This document shows, piece by piece, positions 24,486-33,895 of a stretch of 64,000 nucleotides of DNA (positions within the stretch are counted from its first letter, which is position 1; each line of letters begins with the position of its first letter). This stretch comes from Pseudoxanthomonas sp. GTDB taxonomy: Bacteria; Pseudomonadota; Gammaproteobacteria; Xanthomonadales; Xanthomonadaceae. The position numbers and the translations under genes are program-made. The notes below the pieces were generated by a model, which worked only from the letters and a program-made list of their open reading frames with translations, was not told the DNA's origin and made no database searches. The stretch lies in NCBI RefSeq assembly GCF_035999195.1, contig NZ_DASYGY010000004.1, positions 434,001-498,000 of the forward strand. Reading direction: 5' to 3'.

Positions 24486-26936
24486 ATGAAAGTGATGCAG
24501 CGGACTCTGGTCGTAGGGCTTCGGCGCGCGCTGTTCGGCGGTTGCGTGGTGCTCGGTGCGGGCGGGACGGCGTGGGCGCAGGCGACGCCGGAAGGCGAAC
24601 GGCAGGCCACCAACCTCGACACCATCACCGTCACCGCGCAGAGCCGCCAGCAGGAACTGCAGGACGTGCCGATCGCGCTGCAGGTCGTCGACCAGCAACT
24701 GCTCGACGATGTCGCGGCGGAGAACCTGGGCGATATCGATGCCTTCGTGCCCGGCCTGGTCGTCGATGCCGCCCAGCCGACGCAACCGTCGTTCCGCCTG
24801 CGTGGCGTGGAGACCAACGACTTCGGCATCGGCACCGATCCGGCGGTGGGCATCTTCGTCGATGGCGTGTACGGCGGCCGCGGCGGCGGCGTGCTGCTGC
24901 CCTTCCTCGACGTGGAGCGCATCGAGGTGCTGAAGGGGCCGCAGGGTACGCTGTTCGGCCGCAACACCGCCGCGGGTGCGATCTCGCTGGTGACGCGCCG
25001 GCCGCAGGACGAGACCGAAGCGCGGCTGCGCCTGCGTCTCGGCAACTACGGCAAACAGTACGTCGATGCGATGTGGAACGTTCCGGTCAGCGACGTCTCG
25101 GCGTTCCGGGTGAACGCGCTGTTCAACCACAGCGACGGCTGGTTCCAGGACGGCACCACCGGCCAGGATCTGGGTGGCGAGAACGTCTGGGCCGCGCGCG
25201 CGGCATGGCAGCTGCGCATCGGCGACAACACCACTGCGCTGCTGAGCTGGGACCACGAAAGCCTCGATCAGAACGGCCGTGTGACCACCGGCATCGTGCC
25301 GTTGCCGGCGTATCCGGCGCTGCCGTCGGTGCCGGTGGACACCGACGACTACCTCGACCCGCGCGAGGTGCCGACCTACAGCGACGCCGAGAACGCGGAG
25401 TGGCGCACGTTCGATGGCGTCACCCTGATCGTCGATCACGCCTTCGCCTGGGGCAACCTGACCTCGACCTCGTCCTGGCGCGAGTACGATTCGCTGAACC
25501 AGACCGAGGAGGACGGCACCAACCGCGCCGACCTGTACATCGACTCGGTCAACACCGAGAGCAACGAGACCTTCTACCAGGAGTTCAAGTTCGCCGGCAG
25601 CAATGCGCGGCTGGACTGGGTGGCAGGCGCCAGCTTCTTCAAGGAGGACGCCCGCCAGACCAGCGAGGTGAACACGAATACCGAAGCGGTGGACAACATC
25701 GTGCGCAACCTCGGCATCGCGCCGACGCCGGACGGCAGTCTGTTCGGTTTCACCTCGTTGCTGGCGCAGATGAACGGCATCCCGGTGTCGCTGGTGGGCG
25801 ACCGCTGGAACGAGCGCTTCAACAACACGCTGTCGACCACCGCCTACGCGGCGTTCGGTGACATCATCTGGCGCGCGAACGACCGGCTCAACCTGACCTT
25901 CGGCCTGCGCTATACCCGCGACGAGAAGGACTTCACCTGGCTCAACACGCCTCGCAACGCACCGGAGCTGGAGGCCAAGCTGGCGCTGCTGGAATCGCTG
26001 GGCTTCTTCGCCGCGTTGGGGCAGATGGGCATCCCGATCACGCGCGAGCTGCTGACCTTCGACATGGCCTTCATCGACCCGCCGGCGATCGTCAACAAGG
26101 GCGTGCTGGTGCGTGACAAGCGCAGCTGGAGCGATGTAAGTCCGCGCTTCGTCGTGGACTACCACCTCGACGACACCACCATGGTCTTCGGTTCGCTGGC
26201 CAAGGGCTACAAGGCCGGCGGCTTCAACGCCCTGCAGATCGGCCCGGCGTTCGAGAACGAGGATGTCTGGAACCTGGAAGCCGGCATCAAGCAGTCGTTC
26301 GGTCGCTTCGCCTGGAACGCGTCGCTGTTCCACTACCGGTACGACAATCGACAGTCCGTCCGCCTGATCGATCCCGATCCGAACAACCCGGTCGACATCC
26401 CGCGTTTCGTCTTCGACACCGGCGACCTGGAAGCGACCGGCGTCGACGTGGACCTGCGCTGGAAGGTGACCGACGGCCTGACGCTGGATGCACAGGCCGA
26501 GTGGATCGATTCCAGGTACAAGGACTACGTGACGCCGGAGGGGGTGGACCTGGATGGCGAGGCCACCGGTGAGCCGCGCTTCACCGCGTCGATGGGCGCG
26601 GCCTACCGGATCGACCTGGCCGGACATGGCGAACTGCGCTTCTCGGCGCGACATGCGTACCGTGGGCGCAGCCGCTGCAACGCCGGCTCGGACCTGCAGG
26701 GCGATTGCGGCGTCAATGCATTGCTCGACATCGGCGAGGCGCGCGACCGCACCGACCTGCGGATCGGTTGGACGGCACCGCAGGGCCACTGGAGCTGGGC
26801 GATCTACGGCAACAACGTGTTCGACAACCAGTACGTGAAAGGGCTGAACACCTATGGCCGCGGACCGCTGGGACTGGTGGGCGCCACCATCACCGAGCCG
26901 CGCACCTACGGCATGGAAGTGGCCGTGAAGTTCTGA
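24486..26936 (+). CDS. TonB-dependent outer membrane receptor
   Basis: An 816-residue receptor with a signal peptide (cleavage near AWA at about residue 31) and a TonB-box-like DTITVTA (about 45-51). The plug domain has the usual RGVETNDFG, VDGVYGG and EVLKGPQGTLFGRNTAAGAISLVTRRP blocks. The beta-barrel ends in YGMEVAVKF with a terminal Phe, as required for barrel assembly. It belongs to the large 'VPIALQVV ... FRLRGV' subgroup of receptors abundant in xanthomonads and sphingomonads, not to a typical siderophore receptor. The substrate is unknown, but the genes ahead suggest a ligand linked with the beta-helix and diheme cytochrome. A terminator follows. Confidence 0.92.
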   Translation: MKVMQRTLVVGLRRALFGGCVVLGAGGTAWAQATPEGERQATNLDTITVTAQSRQQELQDVPIALQVVDQQLLDDVAAENLGDIDAFVPGLVVDAAQPTQPSFRLRGVETNDFGIGTDPAVGIFVDGVYGGRGGGVLLPFLDVERIEVLKGPQGTLFGRNTAAGAISLVTRRPQDETEARLRLRLGNYGKQYVDAMWNVPVSDVSAFRVNALFNHSDGWFQDGTTGQDLGGENVWAARAAWQLRIGDNTTALLSWDHESLDQNGRVTTGIVPLPAYPALPSVPVDTDDYLDPREVPTYSDAENAEWRTFDGVTLIVDHAFAWGNLTSTSSWREYDSLNQTEEDGTNRADLYIDSVNTESNETFYQEFKFAGSNARLDWVAGASFFKEDARQTSEVNTNTEAVDNIVRNLGIAPTPDGSLFGFTSLLAQMNGIPVSLVGDRWNERFNNTLSTTAYAAFGDIIWRANDRLNLTFGLRYTRDEKDFTWLNTPRNAPELEAKLALLESLGFFAALGQMGIPITRELLTFDMAFIDPPAIVNKGVLVRDKRSWSDVSPRFVVDYHLDDTTMVFGSLAKGYKAGGFNALQIGPAFENEDVWNLEAGIKQSFGRFAWNASLFHYRYDNRQSVRLIDPDPNNPVDIPRFVFDTGDLEATGVDVDLRWKVTDGLTLDAQAEWIDSRYKDYVTPEGVDLDGEATGEPRFTASMGAAYRIDLAGHGELRFSARHAYRGRSRCNAGSDLQGDCGVNALLDIGEARDRTDLRIGWTAPQGHWSWAIYGNNVFDNQYVKGLNTYGRGPLGLVGATITEPRTYGMEVAVKF

Positions 26937-26963
26937 TCCGCGCGGCGATGCGCTGGACGTGGG

Positions 26964-26995
26964 CCCCGGCATCGTGAGGTGCCGGGGTTTTTGTT
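26964..26995 (+). terminator. Rho-independent terminator after the TonB receptor
   Basis: 8-bp stem CCCCGGCA / TGCCGGGG (26964-26971 and 26980-26987) with an 8-base loop, followed by TTTTTGTTT. It ends the beta-helix/cytochrome/receptor transcript and separates it from recG. Confidence 0.85.
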
Positions 26996-27022
26996 TGGCG
27001 GCGTTCCCGGCATGCTTGCGCG

Positions 27023-29124
<2,102 letters not shown>

Positions 29125-29128
<4 letters not shown>

Positions 29129-29183
29129 AGCCGAGCGTGCTCGGCCGAGCAAGTCCGTTGCAGCGGAGCGGGCTCCGCTCTAC
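29125..29183. repeat. Dispersed GTAGAGC-type inverted element, copy C
   Basis: A short version: left GTAGAGCCGAGCGTGCTCGG, right GGAGCGGGCTCCGCTCTAC, with only about 20 bases between. It begins in the last bases of recG (overlapping its TAG) and lies before the nucleoside hydrolase. Same family as copies A (17300) and B (20795). Confidence 0.7.
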
Positions 29184-29251
29184 AGGCCCCGCGCTTCCCT
29201 GGCATCGCCTGCGGTGCGAGACTCGACGGCCAAGAAGACGAAGAGAAGAAG

Positions 29252-30190
29252 ATGACGGAGAGGATTCCCCTGCTGATCGACACCGATCCCGGCGTCGACG
29301 ATGCGCTGGCGCTGCTGATGGCGTTCAACGACGCGAGGCACGACATCGTCGGCCTGACCATCGCGGCCGGCAACGTCGGCCTGCAGCACACCGTGCGCAA
29401 TGCGCTGAAGCTGTGCGAAGTCGCGGGCCGCGACGACATCCCGGTGTTCGCCGGCGCACCCGCGCCCCTGCTGCATCCGTCGCCGGATGCGGGGTATGTG
29501 CACGGGCAGGATGGCTTCGGCGATGTCGGCTATGCCCCGGCCGCGCGCCAGGCGGACGCCGAACACGCGGCCCTGGCCATTCTGCGCCTGTCGCACGAAT
29601 ACGCCGGCCGGCTGGTGCTGGTCGCACTGGGGCCGCTGACCAACATCGCGCTGGCGCTCAAGCTCGACCCCTCGCTGCCGCAGCGGATCGCACGCTTCGT
29701 GGTGATGGGCGGGGCGGTGACCTGCCATGGCAACATCACCCCGGCCGCCGAGTTCAACTTCTACTTCGACCCCGAAGCCGCGCATCTGGTCCTGGAGGCC
29801 TTCGACCGCTACGACCTGGCCGACTGGGAGGCCACCATCGCCCATGGCCTGCACCATGAGCGGGTGGCGGGCTGGCTGCGTGCCGATACCGACCGCGCCC
29901 GCTTCTACGACCGCATCTCCGGGAAGACCCGCTCGTGGTCGGCCGACCGTCGCGGCGATCACTGGTTCGCCGCCGACGCCCTGGCCATGGCCTTCGTGCT
30001 GGCGCCGGAGGGCGCGCTGGAACTGGCCGAGCGCCCGCTGGCCATCGAGCTGCAGGGCGCCCACGCCCGTGGCGCGTCGGTGGTCGATTGGCGCCGGGAA
30101 AGCGGCCGGCCCGACAAGGCCAACATCCTGCTGCGCTACGACCAGGCCCGCTTCGAGGCCCTCATCGAGGCGACCCTGGCGGCCGGCTGA
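29252..30190 (+). CDS. Inosine-uridine preferring nucleoside hydrolase
   Basis: A 312-residue IUNH-family enzyme cleaving N-glycosidic bonds of ribonucleosides in purine/pyrimidine salvage. The Ca2+-binding aspartates are in [11 protein letters not shown] (about residues 10-20), the family signature. [25 protein letters not shown] (about 154-178) carries the conserved NxxPxxEfN-type ribose-binding segment, and [11 protein letters not shown] (about 237-247) holds another metal/ribose contact. Likely cytoplasmic. The exact base preference (Ins/Urd, guanosine or other) cannot be read. Stands alone before rpmE2. Confidence 0.92.
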   Translation: MTERIPLLIDTDPGVDDALALLMAFNDARHDIVGLTIAAGNVGLQHTVRNALKLCEVAGRDDIPVFAGAPAPLLHPSPDAGYVHGQDGFGDVGYAPAARQADAEHAALAILRLSHEYAGRLVLVALGPLTNIALALKLDPSLPQRIARFVVMGGAVTCHGNITPAAEFNFYFDPEAAHLVLEAFDRYDLADWEATIAHGLHHERVAGWLRADTDRARFYDRISGKTRSWSADRRGDHWFAADALAMAFVLAPEGALELAERPLAIELQGAHARGASVVDWRRESGRPDKANILLRYDQARFEALIEATLAAG

Positions 30191-30198
30191 GGACAGGC

Positions 30199-30228
30199 TT
30201 GCACGGGATTGGCGGGGCGGTTTACAAT
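30199..30228 (+). promoter_or_regulatory. Predicted sigma70 promoter of rpmE2
   Basis: -35 TTGCAC (30199-30204), 18-base spacer, -10 TACAAT (30223-30228), 36 bases before the L31 start. The -35 match is weak (TTG only), the -10 is good. No clear Zur box is seen. Confidence 0.4.
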
Positions 30229-30264
30229 GCCGCTCTTCCATTCCCGCTACACGGTGTTACCGCC

Positions 30265-30507
30265 ATGAAGGCCGACATCCACCCGAATTACCGCGAAGTC
30301 GTCTTCCACGACGTGACCTCCGATTTCAAGTTCCTGACCCGCTCCACGCTGGGCAGCAAGGAAACGACGAAGTGGGAAGACGGCAACGAGTACCCGTTGA
30401 TCAAGGTCGAAATCTCCTCGGCCTCGCACCCGTTCTACACGGGCAAGCACAAGGTCATCGACACCAGCGGCCGCATCGACAAGTTCCAGAAGCGCTACGC
30501 GCGCTGA
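30265..30507 (+). CDS. rpmE2: 50S ribosomal protein L31 type B (zinc-free)
   Basis: An 80-residue large-subunit protein, [29 protein letters not shown] and a C-terminal KFQKRYAR. It lacks the CXXC-type zinc ligands of the cysteine-containing L31 (RpmE), so it is the 'C-minus' type. In bacteria having both forms, this one is Zur-regulated and replaces the zinc form in zinc shortage. Here it may be the only L31, as in many xanthomonads. A hairpin follows. Confidence 0.95.
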   Translation: MKADIHPNYREVVFHDVTSDFKFLTRSTLGSKETTKWEDGNEYPLIKVEISSASHPFYTGKHKVIDTSGRIDKFQKRYAR

Positions 30508-30535
30508 CCGGACCGTCGTTCGCCTGACCCGCCTG

Positions 30536-30558
30536 CGGCCGCGCCTTGTGCGCGGCCG
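30536..30558 (+). terminator. Hairpin after rpmE2
   Basis: 9-bp stem CGGCCGCGC / GCGCGGCCG (30536-30544 and 30550-30558) with a CTTGT loop. The following TTCGCATTT is a poor T-tract, so it is a weak terminator prediction. Confidence 0.55.
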
Positions 30559-30671
30559 TTCGCATTTGCGCCCGCGCGATCGTGCCTCGTGCCGGAACGC
30601 AGGGTTGCGTCCACTGCCTCATTCTTTGGTCTGACTTTGGTGCGGTATCGAGCGACGGCTCCAGACCGCTG

Positions 30672-30680
30672 TGCGATAAT
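30672..30680 (+). promoter_or_regulatory. Predicted extended -10 promoter of gltA
   Basis: TGC-GATAAT (30672-30680), an extended -10 element, lies 87 bases upstream of the gltA GTG. No convincing -35 box is found at 16-18 bases, which is acceptable for extended -10 promoters. Confidence 0.4.
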
Positions 30681-30767
30681 TCGGTTCATCCAAGGCTCAT
30701 GGCCTGGACTCCCGTCACGCGCCGCCCGGACCTCTGGCCGGCGTTACCCCACGAAGGAGCGCACACT

Positions 30768-32057
30768 GTGTCCGAACTTGACCAGGTCACGCTGAATGCC
30801 GGCGACAAATCCGTCGTCCTGCCAGTCCTGAAACCCACGCTTGGCAACGACTGCGTCGACATCTCCAAGCTGACCAAGGAAACGGGTCTCTTCACCTACG
30901 ACTCCGGTTTCACCGCCACGGCCAGCTGCAAGTCGGCCATCACCTACATCGATGGCGACCAGGGCGTGCTGTTGTACCGCGGCTATCCCATCGAGCAGCT
31001 GGCCCAGCATTCCAGCTTCCTGGAAGTGTCGTACCTGCTGATGAACGGCGAACTGCCGACCCCGGCCGAATTCGCCAAGTTCGAGCATGAAGTCACGCAT
31101 CACACGATGATGCACGAGTCGTTGAAGAACTTCCTGCACGGCTTCCACTACGATGCGCACCCGATGGCGATGCTCGCCGGCACGGTCGCCTCGCTGTCGG
31201 CGTTCTACCACGACACGCTCGACCAGGAAGACCCGGAACAGCGCCGCCTGGCCGCCATCCGCCTGCTGGCGAAGATGCCGACCCTGGCGGCCGCCGCCTA
31301 CCGCTACTCGATCGGCTGGCCGATCCGCTACCCGCGCAACAACCTCGAGTACGTCGACCGCTTCCTGCACATGATGTTCGAAGTGCCGAGCGAGCCGCTC
31401 GAGGTGAACCCGGTGGTCGCCAAGGCGCTGGACCTGCTGTTCATCCTGCACGCCGACCACGAACAGAACGCGTCCACCTCGACCGTGCGCCTGGTGGGCT
31501 CGACCGGCGCCAATCCGTACGCCTCGGTCGCCGCCGGCATCACCGCCCTGTGGGGCCCGGCGCACGGCGGCGCCAACGAGGCCGTGCTGAAGATGCTGGA
31601 AGAGATCGGCGATGCGAAGAACGTCGCCTCGGCCGTCGCCAAGGCGAAGGACAAGGAATCGGGTTTCCGCCTGATGGGCTTCGGCCACCGCGTCTACAAG
31701 AACTTCGATCCGCGCGCCAAGATCATCCGCGAGATGACCCACAAGGTGCTCGGCGAACTGGGCGTGGACGATCCGCTGCTGGAAGTGGCGATGCGGTTGG
31801 AAGAGGCCGCGCTGAAGGACGAGTACTTCATCCAGCGCAAGCTGTATCCGAACGTCGACTTCTACAGCGGCATCATCTACAAGGCGCTGAAGATCCCGAC
31901 CGAGATGTTCACCGTCATGTTCGCCATCGGCCGCACCGCCGGCTGGGTGTCGCACTGGCTGGAGCAGCAGGTCGACCCGGAGGCCAAGATCGGCCGTCCG
32001 CGCCAGATCTACACCGGCTACGCACCGCGCGACTACGTGCCGACCGACAAGCGCTGA
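30768..32057 (+). CDS. gltA: Citrate synthase (type I/II, hexameric class)
   Basis: Condenses acetyl-CoA and oxaloacetate at the entry of the TCA cycle. 429 residues, close to E. coli GltA (427). The N-terminus reads [26 protein letters not shown]. Core motifs are [40 protein letters not shown] (catalytic His region), [12 protein letters not shown], and [16 protein letters not shown]. The GTG start at 30768 is preceded by AAGGAG at ideal distance. The frame is open upstream to 30546 but that part is non-homologous. A strong terminator follows. Confidence 0.97.
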   Translation: MSELDQVTLNAGDKSVVLPVLKPTLGNDCVDISKLTKETGLFTYDSGFTATASCKSAITYIDGDQGVLLYRGYPIEQLAQHSSFLEVSYLLMNGELPTPAEFAKFEHEVTHHTMMHESLKNFLHGFHYDAHPMAMLAGTVASLSAFYHDTLDQEDPEQRRLAAIRLLAKMPTLAAAAYRYSIGWPIRYPRNNLEYVDRFLHMMFEVPSEPLEVNPVVAKALDLLFILHADHEQNASTSTVRLVGSTGANPYASVAAGITALWGPAHGGANEAVLKMLEEIGDAKNVASAVAKAKDKESGFRLMGFGHRVYKNFDPRAKIIREMTHKVLGELGVDDPLLEVAMRLEEAALKDEYFIQRKLYPNVDFYSGIIYKALKIPTEMFTVMFAIGRTAGWVSHWLEQQVDPEAKIGRPRQIYTGYAPRDYVPTDKR

Positions 32058-32080
32058 TCCTGTGGCGCAGAGGAAGCAGG

Positions 32081-32105
32081 AAAGGCCCCGCAAGGGGCCT
32101 TTTCT
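32081..32105 (+). terminator. Rho-independent terminator after gltA
   Basis: 9-bp stem AAAGGCCCC / GGGGCCTTT (32081-32089, 32094-32102) with a GCAA loop, followed by TCTTTCT. It lies between the converging gltA and cysteine hydrolase genes. Confidence 0.8.
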
Positions 32106-32115
32106 TTCTGGTGCG

Positions 32116-32616
32116 TCAGGCGTCGGGCTCCACCGTCACGCGGGTCGACAGGCCATGCAGGGCGAAACCGTGGATGGCTTCGTTGATCGTGGTCGTGCAG
32201 TCCGACAAGACGCTGACATCGAAGCGCTCTGCGTCCGGCGACAGCGCGGTGAACACCACGCAGTTCTGCGTCATCATGCCCGCGATGCGCAGGCGGGTGA
32301 CGCCCAGGTCCGCCAGCACGTTGGCAAGTCCGGTCTGGTGGAAGCTGTCGGCGTGCCGCTTCACGACCACGGGTGCGTCGGGCGCGGCCGCGCGTATGCG
32401 GGCATGGATCTCCACGCCCGGCGTGCCGGCCCGGAACAGCGGACTATCGGCCGCGGCGGCCACGTGCTGGACCAGGATCACCTGTTCGCCCCGCGAGCGT
32501 GCGCGGTCGATGGCCGCAACGATGGCATCGAGCGTGGTCTCGGCGTTCCAGAGCGGGAATGCGCCGCCTGAAAAGTAATCGTTCTGTACGTCGATGATGA
32601 GCAGGGCGGTGGTCAT
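32116..32616 (-). CDS. Isochorismatase-superfamily cysteine hydrolase
   Basis: A 166-residue cytoplasmic hydrolase with the catalytic triad Asp9 (LLIIDVQNDYF), Lys86 (VVVKRHADSF) and Cys119 (GMMTQNCVVFTA). Members include nicotinamidases, ureidoacrylate hydrolases and many of unknown substrate. The first motif DVQNDYFSGGAFPL resembles nicotinamidase-like proteins, but the zinc-binding residues of PncA are not clear. I start at MTTALLIID (32616). It is divergent from an Lrp/AsnC-type regulator (104-base gap) that probably controls it. Confidence 0.85.
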   Translation of the reverse strand: MTTALLIIDVQNDYFSGGAFPLWNAETTLDAIVAAIDRARSRGEQVILVQHVAAAADSPLFRAGTPGVEIHARIRAAAPDAPVVVKRHADSFHQTGLANVLADLGVTRLRIAGMMTQNCVVFTALSPDAERFDVSVLSDCTTTINEAIHGFALHGLSTRVTVEPDA

Positions 32617-32720
32617 GGGTTGCCTGGCGGAGGGATGTCGCGTCATCGTAGGGATCGACGGCGCAGGCAGTAATTGCAGTCCGCAAGAAGGCGCGCGGTT
32701 TTCCTTGAGGATCGAAAGAC

Positions 32721-33125
32721 ATGCCCCTCGACAAGATGGACCGGACCATCCTCTCCGCCTTGGCGCGCGATGGCCGCATGGCGTGGCAGGCCATCGGCCG
32801 TCAGGTGCACTTGACGGGACAGGCGGTGGCGACGCGCGTGCAGCGGATGATGGACGACGGCACGATCCGGGGGTTCACCGTGCTGCGCGGCGACCTGCGG
32901 CGCTATTTCATCACGGTGTTCATGGACACCCCGCAGTTCGATGCGTTCGAGGCGTTCCTGCGATCGCATGCCGACGTGGAGAGCGCCAGCAAGATCGCCG
33001 GCGAGGGCTGCTATCACGTGACGCTGGCCTGTGGGCGTGATGCGGACCTGGATGCGTTCACCCAGGCGCTGCTGCGGTATGGCCGCTACAAGGTCGCCAG
33101 CGAGATGCGGCGCGTGACGCCGTAG
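32721..33125 (+). CDS. Lrp/AsnC family transcriptional regulator
   Basis: A 134-residue regulator, shorter than Lrp (about 160). The N-terminal HTH (about residues 5-45: LDKMDRTILSALARDGRMAWQAIGRQVHLTGQAVATRVQRM) is followed by a C-terminal RAM-type ligand-binding domain (about 60-130, FITVFMDTPQFDAFEAFLRSHADVESASKIAGEGCYHVTL). The usual family motif G.V.SRI.RL is changed here to GQAVATRVQRM. It sits head-to-head with the cysteine hydrolase gene, so that gene is its likely target. Confidence 0.87.
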   Translation: MPLDKMDRTILSALARDGRMAWQAIGRQVHLTGQAVATRVQRMMDDGTIRGFTVLRGDLRRYFITVFMDTPQFDAFEAFLRSHADVESASKIAGEGCYHVTLACGRDADLDAFTQALLRYGRYKVASEMRRVTP

Positions 33126-33134
33126 GTCGTCGGC

Positions 33135-33791
33135 TCAACGGCGCGCGGCGTCCAGTTCGTAGCCTGCGATGTCTTCTTCGGTGAGCAGCCGGCGCAGTTG
33201 CGCGGCCGATGCCCGTCGCATGGGCTTCTCGTCGACGCTGGACAGCGGTGCCTGCCGCAACGCGTCGTGGGGCAGCACCGTCAGGTCGAAGCTCAGTTCC
33301 TCCGCGCTGAATATCCATACCGGCACGTCGGCCACGCGCTCGCGGTCCATGCGGAGCCGGCGCTCGCGCGAGTCGGCCGGGATGCGATGTTCTTCGAGGA
33401 AGCGGGTCACGGCGTCCGGGTCATCGCTGTGGACATGCAGGTGGACGGGCGTGCCGGCATCGGCCGTGCCCTCTAGCACCGGCCCGACCAGGCGTGGCGA
33501 AAACCCGGAAAGGAAGTCCAGCGCGCGCAGGGCCGCTTCGCGTCGCTGCCGGAGGCCCGCCACGTGCGCCTCGCCGGCGAACAGGCGCTGGTACTCGCGC
33601 AGTGCCTCTTCGATCTCGCGGTTGCGGGGCAGGGAGGCGTCGTCGTGGATGCCCAGCCGGCTGGCGGCCTTGAGCTTGGCCTGGTGGAAATCGCGGATGC
33701 CGCCTTCGGCCATCAGTCGGGCGGCTTCGTGTGCAAGGCGCTGGCGGCGTTCGCGGGTGCGCGTTTCGGCGTGCTGACGGGCGTGGTGCAT
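33135..33791 (-). CDS. Conserved hypothetical protein
   Basis: A 218-residue soluble protein that I do not recognise with confidence. The first 60 residues are strongly charged and helical (HAETRTRERRQRLAHEAARLMAEGGIRDFHQAKLKAASRLGI), then NREIEEALREYQRLF. The central part (LRALDFLSGFSPRLVGPVLEGTADAGTPVHLHVHSDDPDAVTRFL) looks like a nucleotidyltransferase-type fold ('G..AD.GT...HLHVHSDD'), and relatives are sometimes annotated that way, but catalytic acidic residues are not clearly present. It is convergent with the Lrp-type gene and has no obvious partner. Confidence 0.6.
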   Translation of the reverse strand: MHHARQHAETRTRERRQRLAHEAARLMAEGGIRDFHQAKLKAASRLGIHDDASLPRNREIEEALREYQRLFAGEAHVAGLRQRREAALRALDFLSGFSPRLVGPVLEGTADAGTPVHLHVHSDDPDAVTRFLEEHRIPADSRERRLRMDRERVADVPVWIFSAEELSFDLTVLPHDALRQAPLSSVDEKPMRRASAAQLRRLLTEEDIAGYELDAARR

Positions 33792-33895
33792 GGCGAGCCT
33801 CCGCGTCGAAACTGACCGCGAATGTACACCATGCGCCCGACGTGTCGATGACCGCGCACGCGCGCCGTCATGGGATCTTCAGCGGATGCGCACGA

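Noticed and set aside
30546..30767. Upstream ATG extension of gltA to 30546
   Set aside because: The extra 74 residues are not homologous to citrate synthases and the GTG at 30768 has AAGGAG at ideal spacing.
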